DNA of 64,000 nt from JBFWPF01 sp050250135 (GCA_050250135.1 JBFWPF010000005.1:1-64000); one strand, 5' to 3'. Positions 25,335-34,118 are shown, counted from the stretch's first letter. Program-made: numbers and translations. Notes: generated by a model from the sequence alone, not told the origin.

Positions 25335-26387
25335 ATGGACGCGAAAGGACTGATAGAGAGGCATCTGGAGGCCTACACCGAGGCAAATGGGGCGCTCGCT
25401 AAGCTAGAGCGCCGTCTCAAGGAGGAGACCGACACAGCCCTGATCGACTGGGTAGACCACCTCTGCCTAGCCGATCATGGGCGACTGTCGCCTGAATTGG
25501 AGAGAGCGGGCTATCGGAAGGTGGGGTCGGACCCCCACTATGATCTATTGCAGCGGCAGGGGCTCCCTTCAGTTCTGGTCTATGATGCTGACCACTTCCA
25601 TATGCGGGGGGCAGCGGTGCGGGCCGATTCGGTCGCCGATTACCTGATGGTGCGGGGGATCTCCTCCGCTATTGAGGGGGCACCGCTGGGCAACTACCGT
25701 AGGGTGTCGGTGGCGAGCGAGGGGGGGGTGGCCCTGTGGGTCGTAGAGCGGCGGGGCCCGTTTACTTTGGAGCTCTCAGCGAGGCGGACCGGCGGACCAG
25801 AGCGGGGAATGCGGGCGCGCGAGCTCTGCCGGAGCCGCCCCAGGGTCTGGCAGGATGGCGCGGCAGCGCTCAAGCAGGCCAGAGGAAGGATAGAGCAGAT
25901 GATCGAGCTGGTGGGGCAGTCGGTGGCGGCTAGCCTCTTCTTGGAGACGGAGCGGGACTACTGGCAACACCGGTCTGCGCCTGGGATGTTGCAAAAGGTG
26001 CGGCAAGATGGGCTCGGTCTGGGATGGGCCAACCGGCGGCGCCATATTTTCTACACGAGTGAGGGGCTGCGGGCTAAGACGGCTGAGCTGTTTGAGCTGC
26101 TCGGATTTGAAGGGGGCATCCACAAAGACAATGGGGAGCAGATCGAGGTGGTGAGTGGGAAGGGGGCCGAAAGGTGGTGCCTGCTCCACGGCGACTCGTT
26201 GCTGCGGGCGGGTCTCTATGCCCTTGAGGTGGCGATGGCGGCAGAGCCAGAGCGGTCTCAGGCCCACTGGCCGGTAGGAGAGGAGCAGCTCGCTGAGCTC
26301 GTTTCCAAAGGGGTTCTTACGGAAGAGGAGGCCACTCAGATCAGAGAAGAGGGAGCTCCCGGTAGCCTATTGATGGCAAAGCAGTAA
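25335..26387 (+). CDS. Hypothetical protein
   Basis: 350 residues, no recognised family. The N-terminus is helical (MDAKGLIERHLEAYTEANG, ALAKLERRLKEETD). A beta-rich middle (NYRRVSVASEGGVALWVVERRG, FTLELSARRTGGPERG) and a helical C-terminus ending LTEEEATQIREEGAPG follow. No signal peptide or membrane segment, so probably cytosolic or an effector. The ATG at 25335 is preferred to an upstream GTG/ATG because of the preceding GGAAAAG. Followed 31 bases later by the serpin gene. Confidence 0.65.
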   Translation: MDAKGLIERHLEAYTEANGALAKLERRLKEETDTALIDWVDHLCLADHGRLSPELERAGYRKVGSDPHYDLLQRQGLPSVLVYDADHFHMRGAAVRADSVADYLMVRGISSAIEGAPLGNYRRVSVASEGGVALWVVERRGPFTLELSARRTGGPERGMRARELCRSRPRVWQDGAAALKQARGRIEQMIELVGQSVAASLFLETERDYWQHRSAPGMLQKVRQDGLGLGWANRRRHIFYTSEGLRAKTAELFELLGFEGGIHKDNGEQIEVVSGKGAERWCLLHGDSLLRAGLYALEVAMAAEPERSQAHWPVGEEQLAELVSKGVLTEEEATQIREEGAPGSLLMAKQ

Positions 26388-26418
26388 TCGCCCAAAATAG
26401 GCTCAAGAGGTGTGTGCA

Positions 26419-27624
26419 ATGTGGAAGCTGCTGTTAGGATCGTTGCTGGCTATTCTCCCCTTAACCGCCCAAACCCCCTCCTGGACCGGGTTGGTCGAGG
26501 GGACCGACCAGTTCACCCTCGACCTCTACAAGGCGATTTCACCGGCGCCTGGTAACCTCATCATCTCCCCCTTCTCTCTGTCAACGGCTCTTGCGATTCC
26601 CTATGTAGGAGCTAAAGGGAGGACGGCGCAGGAGATGCAGCGGGTGCTCTACTACCCTCAAGTAGGGGGAGCTGCCCTCGCTCAAATCTTCACCGATCTT
26701 GCCGACCACCTGAGCAGCGATAAGGGAGAGGGGCTCGAGCTCCGAATCGCCCGCAGCCTCTGGGTACAAGAGGATCTCTCCCTCGCTCACCCCTTTCAGA
26801 AGGTGATGGAGGAGACTTTTAGAGGGGGGCTTCAGGAGGTCGATTTCAAGATGCCCAAGATCGCCCGCCGAGAAATTAATGCGTGGGTGAAAGAGGAGAC
26901 GGGAGGGAGGATCACCGACCTGATGCCCGAAGGGTCGGTGACGCCGGCCGATCGGATGATCTCGGTCTCGGCCCTCTACCTTCGGGCCAACTGGACCCTC
27001 CCCTTCGACCCCCGCAAGACCCAAGATGAGCCCTTTTCGATTTCCCCAAGTCAGCAGATCAAAACTCCTCTGATGCACGGACAGATGCGCCTCCCCCACC
27101 TGGCGGGGGATCGGCTCGAGGCGATCGCCCTCCCCTATGAGGGAGGAAAAGAGGGGGTGCAATTGGCGATGCTGATCCTCTTGCCAAAGACGGGGGAGCT
27201 GGGCGAATTTGAGCAGGCGCTCTCCCTCGACCTTCTCAAGGGGATCCTCGAGCAGATGAGCCTTAAAGAGGTCGCCGTGACCCTCCCCAGGTTCCGGATG
27301 TCGACCCGCCTCTACGCCAAGGATGTGCTTGAGGGGCTAGGGATGACAACCCCCTTCTCGAGGCAGGCCGACTTTTCGGGGATCGACGGAGGCAAGGGAC
27401 TTCAGCTCAACGCCGCCATCCACCAGGCCTACATCGATGTCGACGAATATGGGACCGAAGCCACAGCGGCCTCGGCCGTCTCAGTCGGGGTCACCTCCGC
27501 TCCGGCCAAAGAGAGTGAAGTCGCCTTTGTCGCCGACCACCCCTTCCTTACCGTTGTTCTTGACGCCGGCTCAGGTCAAATTTTATTTATAGGTCGTGTC
27601 GAAAACCCCTCCTCCGAGGTTTAA
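26419..27624 (+). CDS. Secreted serpin (serine protease inhibitor)
   Basis: 401 residues. The signal peptide MWKLLLGSLLAILPLTAQT leads into a complete serpin fold: NLIISPFSLSTALAI, ISVSALYLRANWTLPFDP, LPRFRMSTRLYAKDVLEGLGM, then the reactive-centre hinge DEYGTEATAASAV and the C-terminal ADHPFLTVVLDAGSGQILFIGRV. The small-residue hinge indicates an inhibitory serpin that can insert its loop. P1 cannot be placed exactly because the loop is several residues longer than in alpha-1-antitrypsin. The target is unknown, either a host protease or an own periplasmic protease. The stop codon lies inside palindromic element E1. Confidence 0.93.
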   Translation: MWKLLLGSLLAILPLTAQTPSWTGLVEGTDQFTLDLYKAISPAPGNLIISPFSLSTALAIPYVGAKGRTAQEMQRVLYYPQVGGAALAQIFTDLADHLSSDKGEGLELRIARSLWVQEDLSLAHPFQKVMEETFRGGLQEVDFKMPKIARREINAWVKEETGGRITDLMPEGSVTPADRMISVSALYLRANWTLPFDPRKTQDEPFSISPSQQIKTPLMHGQMRLPHLAGDRLEAIALPYEGGKEGVQLAMLILLPKTGELGEFEQALSLDLLKGILEQMSLKEVAVTLPRFRMSTRLYAKDVLEGLGMTTPFSRQADFSGIDGGKGLQLNAAIHQAYIDVDEYGTEATAASAVSVGVTSAPAKESEVAFVADHPFLTVVLDAGSGQILFIGRVENPSSEV

Positions 27625-27786
27625 CCCCTGATGGCAGCCTATCGTCCTGACGGCAGCGACAGTGAGCGGCCATCTGGAGCACATCCCTCCTTACCCGGGT
27701 TTGCAAACCCGGCCTCGTCACGATGTGCACCATCTGACCACCCCCTGATGCCCCTTCAGGACGATAGGTTGCCATCAGGGGTTTAA
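27621..27786. repeat. 166-bp palindromic element E1
   Basis: The terminal arms TTAACCCCTGATGGCAGCCT and its inverted near-copy ending ATCAGGGGTTTAA flank the element; arms pair over about 29 bases (including CCTATCGTCCTGA). The centre is a perfect 18-bp palindrome, CCGGGTTTGCAAACCCGG. The TAA at the left end is the serpin stop codon. A 166-bp relative in opposite orientation lies at 49356-49521. It may act as a terminator between serpin and PP2C genes. Confidence 0.85.
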
Positions 27787-27808
27787 TTTTTCGGGGGATA
27801 GAGGTATC

Positions 27809-28543
27809 ATGATTGTCCACTCGGCCGGCCGCACTGACATTGGCCTAGTCCGCACCCGAAATGAAGATGAGTGGGCCCAGATCCCAGAACTTCACTTTTA
27901 TGCCCTTGCCGATGGGATGGGGGGGCACAAGGCAGGAGATGTGGCCGCCAAGCGGGCAGTGGCAACGGCAATCGACTACGCCCGGGCTCATGCGGGGAAG
28001 GAGTCGGGTAAGTTGCTGATTGCCAAGGCATTAGATGCGGCAAATCGGGAGGTCTACCGCCTGGCCAAGGGGGACCCCAACCTAAAGGGGATGGGGACGA
28101 CCCTCTGCCTTCTCCGGATTGAGGGGGAGCGGGCCTACTTTGGTCATGTGGGGGATAGCCGGATCTACCGGATGAGGGGAGGGGAGCTTCTTCAGCTGAC
28201 TGAGGACCACTCGCTGGTCTCTCAGCTGATCCGGGCGGGGCAACTGCGGCCGGAGGAGGAGCAGGCGAGGGCCTACCGCCATGTGGTGACCCGGGCGGTG
28301 GGGACCCGTTCGAAGGTCCTCCCCACCTTGGGGGAGATCGAGGTGGCTAAGGGGGACCTCTTCCTCCTTTGCAGCGATGGCCTCTCCGACCAGCTGAGCG
28401 GAAAGGAGATTGCCGGCGTGCTAAGGGGGGTGGCGGGTGTCGCCGAGGGGGCCGAGAGGCTGATCGAGGCGGCAACGGTGGCAGGTGGGGATGACAATAC
28501 GACTGTGATTGTGGTGAGCATCGGTGAGGAGAATCTACCTTGA
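27809..28543 (+). CDS. PP2C-family serine/threonine protein phosphatase
   Basis: 244 residues containing the metal-binding motifs in order: DIGLVRTRNEDEW, FYALADGMGGHKAGDVAA, YFGHVGDSRIYRM, LFLLCSDGLSD and GGDDNTTVIVV. It dephosphorylates Ser/Thr in partnership with Hanks-type kinases, which are not in this window. A PP2C gene next to a cysteine desulfurase and two CBS proteins matches the Chlamydia arrangement. The stop overlaps the next start by 20 bases. Confidence 0.95.
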   Translation: MIVHSAGRTDIGLVRTRNEDEWAQIPELHFYALADGMGGHKAGDVAAKRAVATAIDYARAHAGKESGKLLIAKALDAANREVYRLAKGDPNLKGMGTTLCLLRIEGERAYFGHVGDSRIYRMRGGELLQLTEDHSLVSQLIRAGQLRPEEEQARAYRHVVTRAVGTRSKVLPTLGEIEVAKGDLFLLCSDGLSDQLSGKEIAGVLRGVAGVAEGAERLIEAATVAGGDDNTTVIVVSIGEENLP

Positions 28544-29597
28544 TAACAACGCGACAACACCGCTCGACCCGAGAGTGGCCGAGGCGATGGCGCTTGACCT
28601 GCTCCCTGCGAACCCCTCCAGCGTCCATTGGTATGGCAGGGAAGCGCGCAACCGGCTAACCAAAGCCCGTCGGACCGTTGCTGAAGTCCTGGGCATCCTT
28701 CCAAGTGAGGTTGTCTTTACCTCAGGTGGTACCGAATCGCTCTGCACCGTGTTGCAGGGAATGGAGGGGCATATCCTCTCCTCCAATCTGGAACATCCGG
28801 CGGTCTATGAGACCCTGCAAAGGCGGGGGAGCGCGACCTTTCTTGAGCCGGGCCCCTATGGAGCCCCCACCCCTGAGCAGGTCGAGCGGGCGATTCAGCC
28901 CAATACCCGCCTGATCGCCCTGATGGCGGTCAACAATGAGACCGGCGCTGTGACCGATATTGAGGGGATCGCTCGAGTGGCCCAGTCGGCGAATATCCCC
29001 TTGCTCGTTGATGCAGTAGCTCTCATGGGCAAGGGGCCCTTGCCCCTCTTTCCCGGGGTTTCGGCTATTGCCCTCTCGGGCCACAAGTTTCACGGACCAG
29101 CCGGCATAGGGCTCCTTATCCTGCGCACCCCTTTTCGGTGCCCCTCCCTTTTGACTGGAGGAGGGCAGGAGGGGGGGAGGCGCCCTGGGACCGAAAACCT
29201 GATGGGGATCATCGGCCTTGCCAAGGCGGTTGAGCTCCTCGACCTCTCGGCGATTGCCCATATGTCCCTCCTGAGGGAGCGGCTTGAGGGGGGGATTTTG
29301 CGCCGTTTTCCCGAGGCGAAGATCAATGGAGAGGGGCCTCGAATTTGCAACACAGCCAATATCGCCTTTGGCGACCTTGAAGCGGAGGCGCTGATGATGA
29401 ATCTCGATTTAGAGGGGGTAGCGGTAAGCCATGGCTCGGCCTGTACCTCGGGGTCGTTAGAGCCCTCCCGTGTTCTCCTCAATATGGGCTACTCCCGCCA
29501 GCGGGCGGCCGCCTCCCTCCGCTTCTCCCTCAGCCGCTTCAACACCTCGGAGGAGATCGATCTCACACTCGAAATCCTCTCAAAATTAATGAATTAA
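28524..29597 (+). CDS. Cysteine desulfurase (NifS/IscS family)
   Basis: 357 residues of a class V aminotransferase: YLDNNATTPLDPRVAEAM, NNETGAVTDIEGIA, SGHKFHGPAGIGLL with the PLP lysine, RRPGTENLMGIIGLAKA and the active-site cysteine loop SHGSACTSGSLEPS. It mobilises sulfur from cysteine for Fe-S clusters and thiolated tRNA. The GTG start lies inside the PP2C gene. The gene ends 5 bases before a 62-bp palindrome. Confidence 0.94.
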   Translation: MRRIYLDNNATTPLDPRVAEAMALDLLPANPSSVHWYGREARNRLTKARRTVAEVLGILPSEVVFTSGGTESLCTVLQGMEGHILSSNLEHPAVYETLQRRGSATFLEPGPYGAPTPEQVERAIQPNTRLIALMAVNNETGAVTDIEGIARVAQSANIPLLVDAVALMGKGPLPLFPGVSAIALSGHKFHGPAGIGLLILRTPFRCPSLLTGGGQEGGRRPGTENLMGIIGLAKAVELLDLSAIAHMSLLRERLEGGILRRFPEAKINGEGPRICNTANIAFGDLEAEALMMNLDLEGVAVSHGSACTSGSLEPSRVLLNMGYSRQRAAASLRFSLSRFNTSEEIDLTLEILSKLMN

Positions 29598-29601
29598 GTA
29601 A

Positions 29602-29663
29602 GACCAAAATAAAGGCAACTTTCGTTTGGTCCGGACCAAACGAAAGCTGCCTTTATTTTGGTC
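29602..29663. terminator. 62-bp near-perfect palindrome between convergent genes
   Basis: Two 31-base arms with one mismatch and no spacer: GACCAAAATAAAGGCA...TTTGGTCC abuts GGACCAAA...TGCCTTTATTTTGGTC. It fills the gap between the cysteine desulfurase stop (29597) and the CBS protein stop (29667). RNA from either strand would form a long hairpin ending in a U-rich run, so a bidirectional terminator is the simplest reading. Confidence 0.8.
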
Positions 29664-29666
29664 CAA

Positions 29667-30911
29667 CTATCTGAGCGATTTGATGCCGACGACTTTGGGG
29701 CCGAGGAGGCCCGACTCGACGACCGAAAGCTCAAAGTCGCCGACCCGCACCGTATCCCCCTCCTCGGGGGGATGGTCGAGGCGGGTCCGGAGAAGGTCCC
29801 CAAAGGTCTCCCCCTCCTTCCCCTCCAACCGGGTGTTGTAGAGGGCATTGAACTCTTCGACCGGTGTGTCAGCAGGGAAGGAGCGCTCGACTAAGAGCCT
29901 CCCCTTGGGAAGGCGTAAGGGGCCCTGCACCTGGTACTCGGGGGCCTTGCCAAAGAGCTCCTCTAGGATGTCCTCGAGCGTGAGCAGGCCAATCGCCCGC
30001 CCCTCCTGATCGAGGACGACCGCCACATCCTGGTTGTTGTGGCGGAACTGCTTGAGGATCTCGGTGAGGGGCATCGTGTGGGTGATAAACCAGGGCTGGC
30101 GGGCGTAGTGGCGAAGGGGCTCTTTATCGCTGACTAGGACGACGTCGCGAGGGAAAGCAATGGCGACGATGTGGCTGCGCGTCTCGTAGTAGAGGGGAAG
30201 GCAGGGGACCCGGAAGTGGGAGAGCCCTTTTCGCATATCTCCCATCCGCGCATCCCACCGGAGCATCCGGATGGAGGGGAGGGGAGTCATCGCCTCCTTG
30301 GCGACTTTAGCGCGCAGGCTAAAGATGTTGGTGACGAGCCTGTTGAAGGGGTCGGCCTCGCCCCCCCTCTCGATCTCCTCCTCGGGCCCCTCAACGATAT
30401 GCTCGAGCTCCTCGCGGGAGAGCATGTTGAGGCTCGTCCGCCGCTTGGCACCGATAACGAGGGAGGCCAGGCGGGAGATGCCGGCGATAAGCCAGATGAC
30501 CGGTTTGAGGAGGAGGGAGGTGGTGTAGACGACCGGTATGCCGAGCATTGCGACCTGCTCAGAGTAGCGGCGGGCGGCAAACATCGGGGCGATCTCGGCA
30601 AAGACCATCACGAGGAAGACCTGAGTGAGAGGGGCGATGTCGGGGTTGAGCCCAAAGCCGAGGTAGACCCGGCGGCTACACTCGGAGCCGACCTGAAGGG
30701 CGAGGTTGACCATCACGAGGGTGGTCCCAAAGAGCTTTGAGGGGTCCTGCAGGAGGGTCCGGATCCAGCGGGCCCGCTTGTAACCCCTCCCCTCGTAGTA
30801 CTGGAGGCGGATCTTGTTAAACGAGACGAGCGCCATCTCCTGCATCGAGTAGAGGGACTGGATGGCGATGCAAGCAAGGGTAGCAAAGATCCAAAAGAGG
30901 AGATCTTCCAT
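29667..30911 (-). CDS. CNNM/CorC-type membrane protein with CBS domains (first of pair)
   Basis: 414 residues. An N-terminal DUF21-type membrane domain has several hydrophobic helices (LLFWIFATLACIAIQSLYSMQEMALVSF; VFLVMVFAEIAPMFAARRY). Two CBS domains and a C-terminal transporter-associated domain follow (LTLEDILEELFG; EGDTVRVGDFELSVVESG). The family is linked to Mg/Co transport or hemolysin-like proteins. The start at 30911 overlaps the upstream gene stop by 1 base. The paired arrangement matches Chlamydia. Confidence 0.88.
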   Translation of the reverse strand: MEDLLFWIFATLACIAIQSLYSMQEMALVSFNKIRLQYYEGRGYKRARWIRTLLQDPSKLFGTTLVMVNLALQVGSECSRRVYLGFGLNPDIAPLTQVFLVMVFAEIAPMFAARRYSEQVAMLGIPVVYTTSLLLKPVIWLIAGISRLASLVIGAKRRTSLNMLSREELEHIVEGPEEEIERGGEADPFNRLVTNIFSLRAKVAKEAMTPLPSIRMLRWDARMGDMRKGLSHFRVPCLPLYYETRSHIVAIAFPRDVVLVSDKEPLRHYARQPWFITHTMPLTEILKQFRHNNQDVAVVLDQEGRAIGLLTLEDILEELFGKAPEYQVQGPLRLPKGRLLVERSFPADTPVEEFNALYNTRLEGKEGETFGDLLRTRLDHPPEEGDTVRVGDFELSVVESGLLGPKVVGIKSLR

Positions 30912-32149
30912 TAGGGACTCCTTATCCGGCGGATATAGACCCGGCGGATCCGATTCGGATCGGCTGCTAGGATCTGAAAGAGGAGGTCTGACTCGATATG
31001 GCGGGCTCCCGCTTGGGGGAGGGAGCCGATCCGGTCGGCCAGCCACCCCCCAATGGTCACGAGGCTCCGCGGATTCGGTAGGGTGACCCCAAAGAGCTCC
31101 CGCAGCTCAGTTAGCTCGAGTTTCCCCGAGGCAATCACCACGTCGGGCCCCGCTCGGGTGTAGAGGGTCTGGGTGTCCCGCTGGTCGGCGATCTCCCCAA
31201 CGACCACCTCTACCAGGTCCTCACGGGTGACGAGTCCCGTTGCCGATCCATATTCATCGACGACGATCGCCATCGCCCCTCCCCCCTCATTGAACTTCTG
31301 GAGAAGGGCTTTGGCAGGCATCGTCTCGGGGACAAAGAGGGGCTTGCGACTGATTCTCACCACATCTTTGCCACTTTGTATCCGCTCCCGTTGCAAAAGG
31401 AAGTCGGTTGCCTCGATGATCCCCACCACATGCTCAAGGTCCCCATGGCAAACCGGTACGCGGGTGCACTGCTGCTCCACAAAGGCCTCGGCGAGGTTCT
31501 CGACCGGCTCTTCCCGGTCGTAGAGGATCAGATCCCCTCGTGGGCGCATTAGCTCCTTCACATGGGCCTGTTGGAAGGCGAGGGTGCCTCGGATCAGCTC
31601 TGACTCTTCTCGGGTTAGGATCCCGTGCCTCTCGGAGAGATCGAGGGCGTGCCCGAGCTCCTCCTGAGAGATCTCCTTGCGGGGTTTTAGGCAAAAGAAG
31701 GTGACTTGGGAGACGTAGCCTGCAATGGCGGTGATTGCCCGACGGATGGGGGAGAGAAGTTGGTGAAGAAAGGCGATAAAGGGGACGACCCATCGGGCGA
31801 TCTGCTCGTTGTTGGCGAGCGCGACCGTTTTAGGGAGGAGCTCTCCAAACACGAGGGTGAGTCCCAGAGGCACCCCCACGGTGAGGAGCCATGCTGAGGT
31901 GGTCCCAAATAGGCTTGAGGCGACGTTCTGGACCAGGATATTGACCAGAACGTTTCCCATTAGAATCGTCACTAAAAGGCCGCGGGGCCGTGACATCAGC
32001 CGGGCGATCAGCCGTTTTTTCGGGTCGAGCTCCCGCCGGTAGGCGCGCAGCTGCATCGAGGAGAGGGAGAAGAGGGCCGTCTCTGAGCCCGAAAAGAGGC
32101 CGGAGAGGAGGACAAAAAGGGCCATTGCGCCGATCAGCACCGCTGTCAT
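30911..32149 (-). CDS. CNNM/CorC-type membrane protein with CBS domains (second of pair)
   Basis: 412 residues with the same architecture as its neighbour but closer to the family consensus: FVLLSGLFSGSETALFSLS in the first helix, VFGELLPKTVALA, CBS motifs RVPVCHGDLEHVVGIIEATDFL and AIVVDEYGSATGLVTREDLVEVVVGEI, and a C-terminal CorC/HlyC domain. Probably a divalent cation efflux or regulatory protein in the inner membrane. The start ATGA overlaps the FtsB-like stop. Confidence 0.9.
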   Translation of the reverse strand: MTAVLIGAMALFVLLSGLFSGSETALFSLSSMQLRAYRRELDPKKRLIARLMSRPRGLLVTILMGNVLVNILVQNVASSLFGTTSAWLLTVGVPLGLTLVFGELLPKTVALANNEQIARWVVPFIAFLHQLLSPIRRAITAIAGYVSQVTFFCLKPRKEISQEELGHALDLSERHGILTREESELIRGTLAFQQAHVKELMRPRGDLILYDREEPVENLAEAFVEQQCTRVPVCHGDLEHVVGIIEATDFLLQRERIQSGKDVVRISRKPLFVPETMPAKALLQKFNEGGGAMAIVVDEYGSATGLVTREDLVEVVVGEIADQRDTQTLYTRAGPDVVIASGKLELTELRELFGVTLPNPRSLVTIGGWLADRIGSLPQAGARHIESDLLFQILAADPNRIRRVYIRRIRSP

Positions 32150-32418
32150 CGGTAGACCCTCTGCCCTTTGGGCACAAGACCTAATTTGGCCATCAGCACC
32201 TGTTCCATAAGGGCGGGATCGTCATAGGCCGCCAGCCGCTCCTCCATCTCCCGAATCTCTCCGTCGAGCGTTCCGATAAGCTGCCGATTCTCTGCAATGG
32301 CCCCCCTCAGCCGTTCCTGCTCTCCCTGCACGCGCAAGCTCGCCACATCATATACCCCATAGCAGAGGAGGCCGAAGAGGAGGACCCACCAGGAGCGGAC
32401 CACCTGCTGCCACATCAT
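32146..32418 (-). CDS. FtsB/DivIC-like septum-formation protein
   Basis: 90 residues: a short N-terminal cytoplasmic tail, one transmembrane helix (WWVLLFGLLCYGVYDVA), then a periplasmic coiled coil (LRGAIAENRQLIGTLDGEIREMEERLAAYDD) and a C-terminal EQVLMAKLGLVPKGQRVYR that fits the FtsB pattern (RE.lg...pgE.v). FtsB-type proteins bridge FtsQ/FtsL in division. Chlamydiae lack FtsZ but keep some late division proteins. It overlaps dcd and the CBS gene by 4 bases each. Confidence 0.75.
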   Translation of the reverse strand: MMWQQVVRSWWVLLFGLLCYGVYDVASLRVQGEQERLRGAIAENRQLIGTLDGEIREMEERLAAYDDPALMEQVLMAKLGLVPKGQRVYR

Positions 32419-32984
32419 GGTCTCGGCAAAGTGATACCCCGCTGTCCCATGTACTTCCCCTTTTTATCGGCGTACGTTAGCTGGCACATCTCCTCTGCTT
32501 TGAAGAAGAGGAGCTGGGCAATCCCCTCGCCTGCATACACCTTGGCGGGTAGGGGGGTTGTGTTTGAGATCTCAATGGTCACATGCCCCTCCCACTCGGG
32601 TTCGAGTGGGGTCACGTTCACAATGATGCCGCACCGGGCATAGGTCGATTTTCCCAAGCAGATCACCAGGATATCTTTTGGGATCCGGAAATACTCGACG
32701 CTTCTTGCCAGCGCAAAGGAGTTAGGGGGGATCAGGCAGGTTTCGGCCTCAATGTCGACGAAGGCATCGGCGCTAAAATTCTTGGGGTCGACAATCGAGT
32801 TGTAGACATTGGTGAAGACCTTAAACTCACCCGCGATCCGCAGGTCGTAGCCGTAGCTCGAGACGCCGTAGCTGATCTTCCGGTTTCCCTCCTGATCGGC
32901 AGAGACCTGACCCGCTTCGAAGGGCTCGATCATCCCCGCCTCTTGCGCCATCTTTCGGATCCAATGGTCCGGTTTCACTGCCAC
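32415..32984 (-). CDS. dcd: dCTP deaminase
   Basis: 189 residues with the trimeric dUTPase-like fold: FVDIEAETCLIPPNSFALARSVEYFRIP, CLGKSTYARCGIIVNVTPLEPEWEGHVTIEIS and KVYAGEGIAQLLFFKA. It deaminates dCTP to dUTP for thymidylate synthesis. It heads a four-gene minus-strand operon with 1-4-base overlaps. In Chlamydia dcd also sits next to ruvB. Confidence 0.96.
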   Translation of the reverse strand: MAVKPDHWIRKMAQEAGMIEPFEAGQVSADQEGNRKISYGVSSYGYDLRIAGEFKVFTNVYNSIVDPKNFSADAFVDIEAETCLIPPNSFALARSVEYFRIPKDILVICLGKSTYARCGIIVNVTPLEPEWEGHVTIEISNTTPLPAKVYAGEGIAQLLFFKAEEMCQLTYADKKGKYMGQRGITLPRP

Positions 32985-33048
32985 AATACCCTCCTGTATC
33001 CTCGAAGTTCATGTTAAGAGGGGAGGGAGGTAAAAGGCAACGCGATCT

Positions 33049-33573
33049 TTAGTCTACTGGCGGAGCGCTAGGTAGGGGAAAGGCATTCACTGGCCAAGGG
33101 AAGTGAATCTGAGGCGCTAAAAGGTCGTAGGGGTAGGGCTCACTGGGCGGCTTGGGCCCCTCGTCGGGTCCGAGCCAGAGGTGGCAAAGGGGTTCGTAGG
33201 GCTGAAGGGTACCCCAGCCATAGAAGAGGGCGGTGAGGGCTGGAGCAAGGTTGGAGGAGAGTTCGCCGATGAGATAGCCTGCAAAGGGGAGGAGAAGGGT
33301 GCCGTACCCAATCGTCTGGCGCCAAGGGGTTGCCTTAAGACGGGTGATCTTTGTCTTGTGCTTGGCGACCTCCCCATCGCTTGCCAGGCACCCAATGGTC
33401 TGGAGGGCGATGCCGAGGGTGTAGGCCTGCCCTAGCCTTAAGGTCAAGACCTTTGGCCCGGCGGCTCCTACCATCCCGATGAGCAGGAGGGCGCTGCGCG
33501 AGGTCAGCTGCTCCTGCAGCCAGATACCCGGCCATTCGCCCCCCTTGCATCCGACTTGTCCCTCAAAACTCAT
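33049..33573 (-). CDS. Small multi-pass membrane protein (paralog of the 33584 gene)
   Basis: 174 residues, family not recognised. Two pairs of hydrophobic stretches (SALLLIGMVGAAG, LGQAYTLGIALQTIGCLA; TIGYGTLLLPFAGYLIG, LAPALTALFYGWGTL). It shares an ordered pattern with its neighbour: VGC near the N-terminus, EWP, EQL, then GYL-G, PA, FYG/CYG and EPL. The C-terminus is proline-rich (PSEPYPYDLLAPQIHFPWP). Probably a tandem duplicate of a membrane or inclusion-membrane protein. Confidence 0.65.
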   Translation of the reverse strand: MSFEGQVGCKGGEWPGIWLQEQLTSRSALLLIGMVGAAGPKVLTLRLGQAYTLGIALQTIGCLASDGEVAKHKTKITRLKATPWRQTIGYGTLLLPFAGYLIGELSSNLAPALTALFYGWGTLQPYEPLCHLWLGPDEGPKPPSEPYPYDLLAPQIHFPWPVNAFPLPSAPPVD

Positions 33574-33583
33574 GACACTCTCG

Positions 33584-34030
33584 TTAAATAGAAATGCGCT
33601 GCCTATTCTCCTGCATCAGTAGCGGCTCCCACACATGAACCACACCGAAGCCATAGCAGAAGGCAAAGGCAGGCGGGAGCCAATCTTGGAAAGAGCAGCC
33701 CAGCAGATAGCCGATACCTGAAAAGACAACCATCCGCACGGCGACCTCAGACCAACTCCTCCCCTTTGCTAATGAGATGAAATCTCGTCGGTCGTCGCTA
33801 TGTGTTTGGCCAGTCACCGGATTAGGCGCATTACCTGCATAGGCAATGGTATTGAACGCCACGCCGATGGCGGCTGCGGCGAGGGTCTTGGTGTTGACGA
33901 TCCCCCCTCCGATGGCGAGTCCCATCCCGGCGAGAATGCCGAGGTTTACCGAGCCTAGCTGCTCCTTAAGCGCCACAGCGGGCCACTCGGCTGGTGTGCA
34001 GCCCACTGCACGTTCATTCCAAAGGGTCAT
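33584..34030 (-). CDS. Small multi-pass membrane protein (paralog of the 33049 gene)
   Basis: 148 residues starting MTLWNERAVGCTPAEWP. It carries four hydrophobic stretches in two pairs (LGILAGMGLAIGGG, LAAAAIGVAFNTIAYA; VRMVVFSGIGYLLG, PPAFAFCYGFGVVHV). Upstream in-frame codons are not protein-like and overlap the divergent ruvB, so the ATG at 34030 is used. The AT-rich gap 34031-34118 should contain divergent promoters. Unknown function. Confidence 0.65.
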   Translation of the reverse strand: MTLWNERAVGCTPAEWPAVALKEQLGSVNLGILAGMGLAIGGGIVNTKTLAAAAIGVAFNTIAYAGNAPNPVTGQTHSDDRRDFISLAKGRSWSEVAVRMVVFSGIGYLLGCSFQDWLPPAFAFCYGFGVVHVWEPLLMQENRQRISI

Positions 34031-34118
34031 CTGACAACTTCTTTTTTGGTTTTTCGATAAGAGTATAGCAGATGCCCGCTTCCTTGTAAAGGGAAAATAG
34101 GGTACAACCCAGCTCCAT

